DNA of 64,000 nucleotides, from NCBI RefSeq assembly GCF_003058195.1, contig NZ_QBUH01000004.1, forward strand, positions 186,001 to 250,000. Direction: 5' to 3'. Position 1 is the first letter of the stretch. Every line of letters starts with the position of its first letter. Positions 1 to 8,219 of the stretch are shown one piece after another. The position numbers and the translations under genes are program-made. The notes under the pieces are model-generated. The model made no database searches and was not told where the DNA came from. It worked only from the letters and a program-made list of their open reading frames with translations. Source of the DNA: Elizabethkingia sp. YR214 (lineage in GTDB: Bacteria; Bacteroidota; Bacteroidia; Flavobacteriales; Weeksellaceae).

Positions 1-845
1 CCTGTTTCTTTAGCAGAAAAAACAGCTGTACCATACATACCAGCTCTTAGTTCATTGTTTGGATTGTTATCTACCGTAATTTCGATAGGGAAGTTAAGAG
101 AAGCATCAGCTAACGGAGCAATAAACGTAATTCTGCCTGCGAATTCTTTATCAGGATAAACGCTTGCTTTTATTTTGATCTGATCTCCGATTCTTAATTT
201 TGCTACTTCACTTTCGTTTACAGTTACCTGTAGCTTCAGTTTAGAAACATTTACGATTTCAAAAAGCGGAGTTCCTGTAGATACTACAGCACCAGGTTCA
301 ACCGTTTTTTTGTTAATATAACCACTGATTAGTGTTCTTACATTGGAATCACCAATCTTAATACCTGCCTGATCCAAAGAGTTCTTAGCATTTTTTAGCT
401 GAAGTCTGGACTGATCAAGTTGCTGCTTGGTTACACCGCCTGTTTTATATGCATTTTCGTAACGCTGATTATCTACAACGGCATTCTGATAAGCAGCCTG
501 AGCTGTAGAATGATCAACTTCCAGTGCATCTTTCTTAATCGTTGCTACAGTCTGTCCTGCGTGTACAAAGTCACCTTCTTTTACTAAAACGCGAATTACT
601 TTTCCGGCGATTTCAGATGAAAGCTGCATATTCTGTAATGGTGCGAATGTTCCGTTTGAAGAATAATCGGCACTAACATGTTCAAAAGAGGCCGTAACTA
701 TGTTTACAGGAATTTCAGCATTGCTACTTGCAATAATTGCTGTCTGCTTGTTGGTTTCCTTCTGGTTTTTGCTAATGATATAGGCTCCACCACCCAAAAG
801 TCCTGCAGCTATGAGAATATAAAGTAATGTTTTACCAATTTTCAT
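1..845 (-). CDS. RND efflux membrane-fusion protein (HlyD/AcrA type), C-terminus outside window
   Basis: Periplasmic adaptor linking an inner-membrane RND pump to a TolC channel. The frame is open from the ATG at 845 to the window edge (281 codons). It starts with a membrane anchor (about residues 5-23), followed by a lipoyl-type half (SSEIAGKVIRVLVKEGDFV, about 79-97), a helical hairpin, the second lipoyl half (TLISGYINKKTVEPG) and a beta-barrel domain. It lies 22 nt downstream of tolC in a tetR-tolC-mfp operon; the pump gene is expected beyond position 1. The family is clear; the substrate is unknown. Confidence 0.93.
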   Translation of the reverse strand, partial: MKIGKTLLYILIAAGLLGGGAYIISKNQKETNKQTAIIASSNAEIPVNIVTASFEHVSADYSSNGTFAPLQNMQLSSEIAGKVIRVLVKEGDFVHAGQTVATIKKDALEVDHSTAQAAYQNAVVDNQRYENAYKTGGVTKQQLDQSRLQLKNAKNSLDQAGIKIGDSNVRTLISGYINKKTVEPGAVVSTGTPLFEIVNVSKLKLQVTVNESEVAKLRIGDQIKIKASVYPDKEFAGRITFIAPLADASLNFPIEITVDNNPNNELRAGMYGTAVFSAKET

Positions 846-867
846 TTTGTTATAATTTAATAGTTTA

Positions 868-2214
868 TTATTTTGTTAAGTTTAATAGCTCGCCTTGAGC
901 TTTATAAAGCTGTACTTCAGCAACTTTGTAATCGTAAAGTGAATTAGAATAGTTGTTTTTTGCCTGTACTAAAGCATTTTCAGCATCTAATAATTCCGTT
1001 AAAGTTGCGAGCCCATATTGGTAATTGCTACGGGTGTTGTCCAGTACTGTTTGTGCAAGCTCCATGTTAGCCGTCTGGTTTTTGATAGCATCCAGACTGT
1101 TTTCCATTTGTGCTTTGGCATTACGATAATCAAGGCTCATGTTTAGTTTGGTATCTTTCAGATCCTGCTCAAGTGTTTCTAACTGGATTTTCGCCTGATC
1201 CACTTTTGATTTGGTAAGGAATCCGTTGAAAATAGGAATATTAAGTGATAAACCTACTGAAGCATAATCTGACCAGTAAACACCCTGGCTTTTACCTGGG
1301 CCAATCGGGAATTTAGGACCAAACCCCTGCCATGCATAATTTCCTATTAAAGAAAGAGTAGGATAGTAAGCCGCCTGTGTAGCTTTTACATTATACTGAA
1401 GCAATTGCTTTTTCTTTTCCAAAACCCTTACCTCAGTTCTGTTATCTGTATTAATCTGATCCGTAAGTAACTGCGGATTAATTTGTACATCCTCTTTTAC
1501 CAATGAAATAGGCTCTTCAATAGGCATACCCATGTAGAATTTCAGAGCATTTTCCTGAAGTGTTACCGCATTTTTCAGCTGAGAACGATTGGTTTCCAGG
1601 TTGGTAAGATTTACATTGGTACGGTCTAAATCTACTTTTTTAGCCAAACCGTTTTCAAAAAGACTTTTTATAATGTTTCTTGCCTTCAGTGTACTTTCGT
1701 AGCTGCTTTGTACAGCTTCCAATTTTTGCTGCTGAGAGAATACTTGGTAGTAAGCAGTAGAAACTTTTTCTATCACTTGCTCTTCTGTCAGCTGTTTGTT
1801 GATCTGATAAAACTCTTTTGTAGTCTTAGCAGCCTTTAGCCCAATAAATACCTGTTGGTTGAAAAGAGCTTGTTGAAGGCTTACTCCGATGTTTGAATTC
1901 CATTTTTGTCCGAATGGAACCATTACAACAGTTCCGGGTTGGCCTATAAGGTCGCCTGGTAATGGTGTCTTTTGCAGAATAGGATTGTAGTTCAATGCTC
2001 CGGTTCCTGTAAGAGTAGGTAGTGCACCGGCTTTGGCTTCAGCAATCTGATATTCCGAATTACGGACATTTAACTGTGCTTTTATGGCATCTGCCTTATT
2101 TTGTAATGCGTACTGTATGGCATTTTTTAGGCTTACTGTCTGCTGTGCATTGGCCTGGAAAGCGCCCAACATAAGTAAGAATGCAGCAATACGTACATTA
2201 TTTTTTCTGTTCAT
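868..2214 (-). CDS. TolC-family outer-membrane efflux protein
   Basis: Outer-membrane channel component of a tripartite efflux pump. The 448-residue protein has a signal peptide ending near residue 24 (FQANAQ) and two OEP repeats, with the usual conserved ends of each half (YQVFSQQQKLEAVQSSYEST; NYQYGLATLTELLDAENAL). Its length is typical of the family. It lies 16 nt after the TetR gene and 22 nt before the membrane-fusion gene, so the three are probably co-transcribed and repressed by the TetR protein. Confidence 0.95.
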   Translation of the reverse strand: MNRKNNVRIAAFLLMLGAFQANAQQTVSLKNAIQYALQNKADAIKAQLNVRNSEYQIAEAKAGALPTLTGTGALNYNPILQKTPLPGDLIGQPGTVVMVPFGQKWNSNIGVSLQQALFNQQVFIGLKAAKTTKEFYQINKQLTEEQVIEKVSTAYYQVFSQQQKLEAVQSSYESTLKARNIIKSLFENGLAKKVDLDRTNVNLTNLETNRSQLKNAVTLQENALKFYMGMPIEEPISLVKEDVQINPQLLTDQINTDNRTEVRVLEKKKQLLQYNVKATQAAYYPTLSLIGNYAWQGFGPKFPIGPGKSQGVYWSDYASVGLSLNIPIFNGFLTKSKVDQAKIQLETLEQDLKDTKLNMSLDYRNAKAQMENSLDAIKNQTANMELAQTVLDNTRSNYQYGLATLTELLDAENALVQAKNNYSNSLYDYKVAEVQLYKAQGELLNLTK

Positions 2215-2230
2215 ATTTTAGTTTATTATC

Positions 2231-2833
2231 TTAATTAATAAATATTGTATCCAATATCACTTGCTTTCTTTCCTTAAGAATCTGTTCGAAATCACTGTCA
2301 CTTAGTTTGAAGGATTCCTGTAGCAGAGGCCTCATACAGGTAGGAAACGATACTAGGGAAGCAATATTCAGCATGAACTGAATCGTTGATATGGGTTTTA
2401 TAGTTCCTTTTTCTATTTCTGCCTTTAATTCTTTTTCCAGAACTTTGGTTATGGATTCTACATGCTCTTCATCCTTCATGTGTGCACATTTATCGGATGA
2501 TAGCTGTGTTACAATATAAATTTCCAGAAAAGGATATTTCAGGGCAGATGCCAGTTCGTCATCCAGCCAGCGGCTTAATTTATCCTTGAAAGGAATTTCT
2601 GAAAGCAAAATTGCATTGTGGTTTTGATGCATTTGCTCTGTAGCTTCTTCGAATACAACCTTGAAAAGATTGTCCCGTGATCTAAAATAATAATTGATAG
2701 AAGTTCTGTTAACTCCCGCAGCATCTGCAATTTCCTGAGTTGTGGCTTTGAAATGACCTTCCCCGAAAAACAGCTGCATGGCAGTTTTCTTGATTAATTC
2801 TTCTGTGTCTTCTTTTTTTGATTCAGTTGACAT
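2231..2833 (-). CDS. TetR/AcrR-family transcriptional regulator
   Basis: Likely local repressor of the efflux operon. The 200-residue protein has an N-terminal TetR helix-turn-helix at about residues 28-60 (TTQEIADAAGVNRTSINYYF) and a divergent all-helical ligand-binding domain. It is the first gene of the tetR-tolC-mfp run, which is the usual arrangement for an autoregulated efflux operon in Flavobacteriia. A promoter with an overlapping palindrome lies directly upstream. The inducer cannot be predicted. Confidence 0.93.
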   Translation of the reverse strand: MSTESKKEDTEELIKKTAMQLFFGEGHFKATTQEIADAAGVNRTSINYYFRSRDNLFKVVFEEATEQMHQNHNAILLSEIPFKDKLSRWLDDELASALKYPFLEIYIVTQLSSDKCAHMKDEEHVESITKVLEKELKAEIEKGTIKPISTIQFMLNIASLVSFPTCMRPLLQESFKLSDSDFEQILKERKQVILDTIFIN

Positions 2834-2856
2834 TATAGTTTGACATTTTCGTCGAC

Positions 2857-2888
2857 AAATGTACTTCGAATTTTTTGTTTAACAAAAT
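2857..2888 (-). promoter_or_regulatory. Promoter and putative TetR operator of the efflux operon
   Basis: On the minus strand TTTG (2887-2884) is followed after 19 nt by TACATTTG (2864-2857), a good Bacteroidota -33/-7 pair about 24 nt before the tetR start. The perfect inverted repeat TTTTGTT-T-AACAAAA (2874-2888) overlaps the -33 element, a position suited to autorepression. That the TetR protein binds here is inference. Confidence 0.6.
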
Positions 2889-2941
2889 TGTCAAATTCTT
2901 TTTTTATAAAATTTGTGTTAAATTTTTATGAATACTGTCAT

Positions 2942-2969
2942 AAAAAAACTCCTTATGAAGTATAAGGAG
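2942..2969 (-). terminator. Rho-independent terminator of the acyl-CoA synthetase gene
   Basis: Perfect 8-bp stem CTCCTTAT/ATAAGGAG (2949-2956 and 2962-2969) with a 5-nt loop. On the minus strand it is followed by seven T residues (2948-2942). It lies 50 nt past the stop codon of the upstream minus-strand gene and separates it from the tetR promoter. Confidence 0.8.
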
Positions 2970-3018
2970 TATTATTGACTGCTATTTTGCAGGTGAAAGG
3001 AATCTTGTCAAAAAGACG

Positions 3019-4713
3019 CTATTTTTTCTGATAATTGTATTCGTGAGAGGAGGTAATTCCTTTCGTTTTGTTTTCTGATTCTCTGGCTCTTAGTTTCACA
3101 CGCCTGATTTTTCCACTGATGGTTTTTGGCAATTCCTGTACGAACTCTATAATACGTGGAATTTTGTAAGGTGCAAGGTGTTCTCTCGAAAAGCTGAATA
3201 GTTGCTCCGCTAATTCCTCTGAGGCCTGAATACCGGTTTGCAATATGATGAAGGCTTTAACTTCAAAACCTTTTACAGGGTGGGGCGAACCAACAACTGC
3301 GCTTTCCAGGACGGCTTCATGTTCTATAAGAATACTTTCGACCTCAAATGGTCCGATTCGATAATCAGAAGCTTTAATTACATCATCATCTCTGCCTATA
3401 AACCATATATAGCCGTCTTCATCTTTATATGCCTTGTCTCCCGTATAATAAAGTCCATGTTTAAATACTTGTTCTTCTTTGTCTTTAGCATATAGATAGC
3501 CTTTGAAGACACCATTCATATCGCCTTTGTTCATCTTTATACAAATATTGCCTTCTTCATTCAAAGGTTGTTCTTTTCCATTTTCGTCAGCAATAACCAC
3601 ATCATACTGAAAGGTTGGTTTTCCCATTGATCCGAATTTTATGATATTTCCGGGAAGATTGCCTACAATACAGCTCGTTTCGGTCTGGCCAAAACCATCT
3701 CTGATAACTATACCGGTACCGAATTTCCATTGCTCGATAATCTCCGGATTCAGAGGTTCGCCTGCGGCTACGCACTGACGGAGGCTAAAGTGATAGGATT
3801 CCAAATCTTCATTAATTAATAAACGGAGTACAGTAGGGGGAGCACAAAGTGTGGTAATCTTATGTTTTTGTATTTGCTCCAATGTTTTAGCAGCATTAAA
3901 ACGTTCGTTGGTATGAAATGCAAAGATTGTGGAACCTATGTTCCATGGTGCAAAAAAGCTGCTCCATGAATATTTTGCCCATCCGGGCTGCGAAATGTTG
4001 TAATGAATATCACCTTCTTTTAATCCAATCCATGATGCAGTAGTGAGATGCCCGAATGGTTGACTGAGTTGTGAATGACATACAATTTTGGGTAATCCTG
4101 TAGTTCCGGAGGTGAAGAACATAAATAATGTATCATCCGGAGCTGTATCTGCAGCCTCAGCTTCGGTATTTTCACAAGCAATATCTTCGAGAGAGTACCA
4201 GCCTTCGCGATTGCCGTCGACCAGAATTTTCACCTTTATATTTTTACCGATTAATTTCTCGGCTTCATCGGTTTTGTAGGCATTATCCTGATTAGCGAAA
4301 ACTACAACAGGTAATGTTTTTTCAAAACGGTAAGCAATATCTTTTGATCCCAGTATCCCAGCTGCAGGAATCAGCTGCAGACCTCCCTTAATTACGGCAA
4401 GAATAGTTGTCCAGTTTATTGGTTCCAGCATCATCTGTGTGAGAACAATATCATATTGCTGAACCCCTTTGTTGCGCAAAAAGTTTAATATTTGATTACA
4501 TTCATTACTCAGTGCCCGGAAATTGTATTCCTTTGTATCATTACCATCTGTCCATAGTAATGCTGTCTTTTCCGGTCTTTCGTGTAAATGTATGCCTTCA
4601 AAAATTTCTTTTACCCAATTAAAGGTTTCCGGTTTATTGTATTTGATTTCGCTTAGTGCAGTGAAATTTTCTTCTTCAATAAGTTTTTTAACTTTTAAAA
4701 AGATCTCCTTCAT
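3019..4713 (-). CDS. AMP-dependent acyl-CoA synthetase (medium-chain acyl-CoA synthetase-like)
   Basis: Activates a carboxylic acid to its acyl-adenylate and then to acyl-CoA in the cytoplasm. The 564-residue protein has the AMP-binding signature FMFFTSGTTGLPKIV (about 197-211), the A5-type motif DGFGQTE, the A7/A8 region YYTGDKAYKDEDGYIWFIGR and the C-terminal catalytic lysine in LPKTISGKIRRVKLR. Overall architecture resembles the medium-chain (ACSM-type) branch more than acetyl-CoA synthetase. It is monocistronic, with its own terminator. The exact acid substrate is unknown. Confidence 0.9.
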   Translation of the reverse strand: MKEIFLKVKKLIEEENFTALSEIKYNKPETFNWVKEIFEGIHLHERPEKTALLWTDGNDTKEYNFRALSNECNQILNFLRNKGVQQYDIVLTQMMLEPINWTTILAVIKGGLQLIPAAGILGSKDIAYRFEKTLPVVVFANQDNAYKTDEAEKLIGKNIKVKILVDGNREGWYSLEDIACENTEAEAADTAPDDTLFMFFTSGTTGLPKIVCHSQLSQPFGHLTTASWIGLKEGDIHYNISQPGWAKYSWSSFFAPWNIGSTIFAFHTNERFNAAKTLEQIQKHKITTLCAPPTVLRLLINEDLESYHFSLRQCVAAGEPLNPEIIEQWKFGTGIVIRDGFGQTETSCIVGNLPGNIIKFGSMGKPTFQYDVVIADENGKEQPLNEEGNICIKMNKGDMNGVFKGYLYAKDKEEQVFKHGLYYTGDKAYKDEDGYIWFIGRDDDVIKASDYRIGPFEVESILIEHEAVLESAVVGSPHPVKGFEVKAFIILQTGIQASEELAEQLFSFSREHLAPYKIPRIIEFVQELPKTISGKIRRVKLRARESENKTKGITSSHEYNYQKK

Positions 4714-4979
4714 ATTGTTAATTGGTTTGGTTTTTCAATGTTTTAATTTAAGAATTTAAAATAAATTCTCATACTAAATCAGCCAGATAATGTTTGCTAT
4801 AGAATTAGAGGAATGTGGGTGTAAATTGTAAATGACGGATCAAATACAAGATTTTATTTTATATTTGCCAACTTATATCAAAGTTTTGTGAATTTTTTAT
4901 TTGACTTTTAAATAGGTTTAATATTTTAGAAGCAGAATTTTATTGTATAGAACAACACCAAATTAAATTTATATTCAAA

Positions 4980-5510
4980 ATGAAAACTATTAAAACAAAA
5001 GTAATTCCACTGGCTATTGTCGTATTTGTACTTCTCGTTGTATTTTATAACAACAAAAGTGTAAAGCTCTCTAAAGAAATAGAAAATAGTTACACATACG
5101 ACGGACAAGTGATAGAGCTGGAGGGGAAATTTAAAGCACCATTTCTAACCAGAACCGGGAATACTATTTCTATGGAGTTTGAAGTCTTTAATGACTTTTA
5201 TATCATCCAAACAAAGAATAAAGTAATCACCGGAATACGTATGAATTACGGAGAAGGAAAGAATACAGTATTGATTAATGCAGGTAGTGATAACAAATTC
5301 GAACAATCGGATGTTGTTATCTTCGATAAAGACGGGAATAAATTAAAAACTTCTGACAAAGTAAAGATTACAGGACGTATTGTTTATCCTCATAAAGGTG
5401 TGAAAAAAGAATCATTGGTAAAAGACTATAAAACGGGTAAAGAAACAATGAGAGATGAAGGACAGGATTATAGCTATGAAATAACTGATATAACGGTTCA
5501 AAAAGATTAG
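4980..5510 (+). CDS. Hypothetical membrane-anchored protein, possible OB-fold
   Basis: A 176-residue protein of unrecognised function. One N-terminal membrane segment (about residues 9-23) is followed by a soluble, probably periplasmic, region rich in predicted beta strands. The spacing of strands (YDGQVIELEGKF near the start, DKVKITGRIVYP later) resembles small OB-fold 'tRNA_anti-like' domains, but this is only an impression. A possible -7 element TATATTTG lies at 4860-4867, well upstream. The next gene follows after 20 nt and encodes a small membrane protein, so the two are probably co-transcribed. Confidence 0.75.
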   Translation: MKTIKTKVIPLAIVVFVLLVVFYNNKSVKLSKEIENSYTYDGQVIELEGKFKAPFLTRTGNTISMEFEVFNDFYIIQTKNKVITGIRMNYGEGKNTVLINAGSDNKFEQSDVVIFDKDGNKLKTSDKVKITGRIVYPHKGVKKESLVKDYKTGKETMRDEGQDYSYEITDITVQKD

Positions 5511-5530
5511 ATTCATAAAAGTATTATATT

Positions 5531-5713
5531 ATGAGCGTTAATTATTTGATATTAATGTTTACCGGGCTGTATTTAGCGGGAACATTTTTTTATTATAAGT
5601 ATGCAGTAAAGAAGGGAATAGAGTTCAGGTACAAACCTATTACTTTATTAGTTGTAGCTGTCCTTTTTCTGGTTGCATTGTATGGTATTATTGTTGGAAA
5701 ACAGTTTATTTAG
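5531..5713 (+). CDS. Small two-span membrane protein, hypothetical
   Basis: A 60-residue protein that is almost entirely two hydrophobic helices (about 4-22 and 38-56) separated by a basic loop (KYAVKKGIEFRYK), so it is probably an inner-membrane hairpin. No family is recognised. It follows the membrane-anchored hypothetical gene after 20 nt and is followed by a strong terminator, so the pair forms a small two-gene unit. Confidence 0.7.
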   Translation: MSVNYLILMFTGLYLAGTFFYYKYAVKKGIEFRYKPITLLVVAVLFLVALYGIIVGKQFI

Positions 5714-5762
5714 GCATTTTAAATAAAAGATTTAGATGTAAAAAGTACTAAATCTATAAGCT

Positions 5763-5807
5763 AAAAAAAAATGAGGCAACTTCTTGAAGTTGTCTCATTT
5801 TTTATTT
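5763..5807. terminator. Bidirectional rho-independent terminator
   Basis: A long stem formed by AAATGAGGCAACTTC (5769-5783) and GAAGTTGTCTCATTT (5786-5800), with one G-T wobble, has A residues on the left and T residues on the right. It separates convergent genes ending at 5713 (plus) and 5822 (minus) and can serve both strands. Confidence 0.85.
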
Positions 5808-5821
5808 CAAAAAAAGAGTGT

Positions 5822-6370
5822 TTATCTTTTCAGCTTTTTGATCATAAAGGCAAATAAAATTTGCACAATACCTACAAGAATAAATGCAAGAGCTGTATAG
5901 ATAATTATACTTAAACCACCGAATGCCGGATTAACAATCATAATGATGGCGAAAATAACGCCTATTATTCCGAAGATCAGAGGACTTGCCCATGACTTGG
6001 ATTGTAGTTCTCTGAGGTTCAGTGCAAAGCCTATACTCATAAAGGAACGGAATAAAATAATAAAACCTACGTATAATGCCAGTACAGTAGCAGACAGCAG
6101 GGGAGACGAGATCATAATAATACCGAATAATAAGTCGATAAGTCCACCGGCAAGAGACCAGCCCCAGTTACGGAGATGGGTATTGCTTAATGCATGAATA
6201 ATTTCGAATAGTCCGCTAATAAGAAAAGTTACAGCGAAAAATATTGAAAGCGTAAGATAAGATTCCATTGGAGTTTTGAAAATCCAGATTCCTACAACGA
6301 TAAAGAGGATACCCGTGATAAGAGGAAGAAACCAAAGTCTGCCGGGGTTGTTGTAATTGTCCATAGTCAT
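5822..6370 (-). CDS. DUF308 / HdeD-like membrane protein
   Basis: A 182-residue integral membrane protein with about six transmembrane helices arranged as repeated pairs. The conserved glycine-rich turns (GLIDLLFGIIMI; GIIGVIFAIIMIVNPAFGG) are typical of the DUF308 repeat found in HdeD-type acid-stress proteins. In enterobacteria HdeD is linked to acid resistance at high cell density; whether that holds here is unknown. The gene stands alone between two terminators. The codons for MTMDN allow a start at 6370 or 6364. Confidence 0.85.
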   Translation of the reverse strand: MTMDNYNNPGRLWFLPLITGILFIVVGIWIFKTPMESYLTLSIFFAVTFLISGLFEIIHALSNTHLRNWGWSLAGGLIDLLFGIIMISSPLLSATVLALYVGFIILFRSFMSIGFALNLRELQSKSWASPLIFGIIGVIFAIIMIVNPAFGGLSIIIYTALAFILVGIVQILFAFMIKKLKR

Positions 6371-6430
6371 ATAAATTTAATTTAGATTATTTGTTTGTGC
6401 TTTTGAAGCCTTAATTTAGGAATAATAAAT

Positions 6431-6460
6431 AAAAAATCCTCAAAAAATTGAGGATTTTTT
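6431..6460 (-). terminator. Rho-independent terminator after the NAD(P)-binding gene
   Basis: Stem AAAAAATCCTC (6431-6441) and GAGGATTTTTT (6450-6460) with an 8-nt loop. It lies 24 nt beyond the stop of the minus-strand gene ending at 6485, and the minus strand runs into T residues. Confidence 0.8.
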
Positions 6461-6484
6461 ATTTATTCTGAATCGAAAAGTACC

Positions 6485-7135
6485 CTAGTAAGCAGCTGTA
6501 AATCTTTCTTTGATATGCTTAGGGTTTTCTGCTTCGTCTACCAGAACTACAGCTGTATCTGCTACAGATAAGTAAGAATTTCCATCTGCATCAAATACCG
6601 GAGTATCCAGACCTGTTCTGTATTTTCCTGTTCTTTCTCCTGGATTTCCCGGATTCATAGCCAATGCAGGGCTAAAGAATGTCCAGTCCAGATCTTGTTC
6701 GTTACGGATGATATCCAGATAGTCGCTGGCTGCTTTTGCTCCAGGCTTGTATGCATCCGGGAAGTCTGGTCCGTCAACCACTTTTTTGCCATCGATTAAT
6801 AAACTACCAGCTCCTCCTACAACAATTAATCTTTTAACACCAGCATCTTTTACTGCCTGTTGGATGCTTTCGGATCCTGCTAAAAAATCATTGTAAAGAT
6901 TTGGATTTGTCCATCCTGCGTTGTAGGAAGATATTACAACATCATTACCTTTTAGTGCTTCTGCCAGTTGCGCTGTATTGGTTACATCTGCGGCTACAGA
7001 TTTTACATTTTCAGGAAGCTGGTTTTCATTTGTGTTTCTGGAAATCGCTGTTACTTCGTGATTTCTGTTTGCTAATTCGCTTACGATATGTGAACCAACA
7101 AAACCTGTGGCTCCGATTACTGCTACTTTCATCAT
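6485..7135 (-). CDS. NAD(P)H-binding oxidoreductase, atypical SDR (YwnB/NmrA-like)
   Basis: A 216-residue Rossmann-fold protein. The dinucleotide-binding motif VIGATGFVGSHIV lies at about residues 6-18, with an NmrA-like body (VKRLIVVGGAGSLLIDG; DWTFFSPALAMNPG) and no clear YxxxK pair. Relatives include Bacillus YwnB. The start is ATGATG at 7135/7132, only 4 nt after the Rrf2 regulator gene, so the two are co-transcribed. This regulator plus NmrA-like pairing matches the ywnA-ywnB type of redox-responsive module. The substrate is unknown. Confidence 0.88.
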   Translation of the reverse strand: MMKVAVIGATGFVGSHIVSELANRNHEVTAISRNTNENQLPENVKSVAADVTNTAQLAEALKGNDVVISSYNAGWTNPNLYNDFLAGSESIQQAVKDAGVKRLIVVGGAGSLLIDGKKVVDGPDFPDAYKPGAKAASDYLDIIRNEQDLDWTFFSPALAMNPGNPGERTGKYRTGLDTPVFDADGNSYLSVADTAVVLVDEAENPKHIKERFTAAY

Positions 7136-7139
7136 GTTT

Positions 7140-7547
7140 TTATTTAAATTGTTTACTGTAATTTTCTAATGTGTATTGTCCTAAAACTTCTTTAGTCTTT
7201 TTGTTAATTTCCTCGTAGAGATCCGTCAAATGTTCATTTATCTGCCTTCCTACGGGACATGCCGGATTTGGGGAATTCAGTTTACCTTTCTGATCCTCGC
7301 TTACACTGAGGTATATTGCAGCAAGTGTAATTTTCCCTGCATCCGTTGCTAGTTTAGCACCGCCGCCTTTACCTTCTTTGCTCTGTATATAACCAAGAGC
7401 TTTCAGATTCTTTATTTCTTTTCTTACAACAACAGGGTTTACATTTATACTTCCTGCTATATATTCAGAACTCATCCATACTTCAGGATTTTTTTCCAAA
7501 AGGATAAGGATATGAATAGCTGTTGCAAATCTTAAATTGTTAAGCAT
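7140..7547 (-). CDS. Rrf2-family transcriptional regulator (YwnA-like, single cysteine)
   Basis: A 135-residue winged-helix regulator. The Rrf2 N-terminus (LRFATAIHILILLEKNPE), the DNA-binding part (SSEYIAGSINVNPVVVRKEI, about 26-45) and the wing with KEGKGGGAKL are all visible. The region that carries three Fe-S ligands in IscR/NsrR has only one cysteine (about C97, in NPACPVG), so it probably does not bind a cluster and may sense thiol-reactive signals instead. It is first in a two-gene operon and divergent from a SnoaL-like lipoprotein gene. A palindrome in the shared intergenic region is a likely binding site. Confidence 0.9.
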   Translation of the reverse strand: MLNNLRFATAIHILILLEKNPEVWMSSEYIAGSINVNPVVVRKEIKNLKALGYIQSKEGKGGGAKLATDAGKITLAAIYLSVSEDQKGKLNSPNPACPVGRQINEHLTDLYEEINKKTKEVLGQYTLENYSKQFK

Positions 7548-7566
7548 TTTTATTATAATGATGATG

Positions 7567-7628
7567 CAAAGGTAATAAAATATTTTAAACTGTAATATTT
7601 TTTGTTACAGAATATTTTTATACATTTG
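7567..7628. promoter_or_regulatory. Divergent promoters with CTGTAA-N9-TTACAG palindrome
   Basis: The minus strand has TACCTTTG (7574-7567), a -7 element 20 nt before the Rrf2 start. The plus strand has TTTG (7601-7604), 16 nt, then TACATTTG (7621-7628) before the lipoprotein start at 7642. The palindrome CTGTAA (7590-7595) / TTACAG (7605-7610) overlaps the plus-strand -33 region and sits upstream of the minus-strand -7. One bound regulator could therefore control both directions. Binding by the Rrf2 protein is inferred from position. Confidence 0.6.
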
Positions 7629-7641
7629 AAAAAAAATTAGA

Positions 7642-8130
7642 ATGAGTACAAAAAGTTTAATTATTGGAATGGCAGCAATGGGAGTGGTAGCACTTGCAAG
7701 CTGCAGTAAAAAAGAAACTATAACCACTAAAGAGGTGATTACAAATGAACCAAAAGATCAGGCGGCAGCTAATAAGCAACTGGTATTGGATTTTTATCAA
7801 AAAATGTTTGGTGATAAAGATCTGTCGGCAGTAGATCAGTATATAGCACCTGAATATATCCAGCATAATCCTACTGTGGCAGACGGTGCAAAAGCATTTA
7901 AAGAAGCTGCTGCAAAATGGTTCCAGGGGGCTCCTAAAACTAAAATAGATGTACAGCATATTGCTGCAGAAGGAGATTTGGTTTTTATACACCTAAAAAA
8001 TAAAAATGAGGACGGGAGTCTGAAATCAACTATTGATATCTTCAGAATTAAAGATGGTAAAATTGTTGAACACTGGGATGCTCAGGAAGATGTTCCAAAG
8101 GAAGCTGCAAATGCACATCCGATGTTTTAA
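7642..8130 (+). CDS. SnoaL-like (NTF2-fold) lipoprotein
   Basis: A 162-residue exported lipoprotein. The signal ends in the lipobox LASC, with C21 as the lipidated residue, and is followed by a charged linker and an NTF2-like domain of the SnoaL type (LVLDFYQKMFGDKDLSAVDQ; EYIQHNP; DIFRIKDGKIVEHWD). SnoaL-type proteins often act on small polar substrates, but here only the fold can be assigned. It is divergent from the Rrf2 gene and shares its intergenic palindrome, so it may belong to the same stress response. Confidence 0.87.
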   Translation: MSTKSLIIGMAAMGVVALASCSKKETITTKEVITNEPKDQAAANKQLVLDFYQKMFGDKDLSAVDQYIAPEYIQHNPTVADGAKAFKEAAAKWFQGAPKTKIDVQHIAAEGDLVFIHLKNKNEDGSLKSTIDIFRIKDGKIVEHWDAQEDVPKEAANAHPMF

Positions 8131-8163
8131 CAGATAAATATTTTTGATTTCTGGTAGAAAATA

Positions 8164-8200
8164 AAGGAGCCGAATCTTAAAGATTCAGCTCCTTCTTTGT
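8164..8200. terminator. Bidirectional rho-independent terminator
   Basis: Stem AAGGAGCCGAATCTT (8164-8178) with AAGATTCAGCTCCTT (8180-8194) and one mismatch, followed on the plus strand by CTTTGTT. It lies between convergent genes ending at 8130 and 8220. Confidence 0.8.
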
Positions 8201-8219
8201 TAATTATAGTTTTACGATA

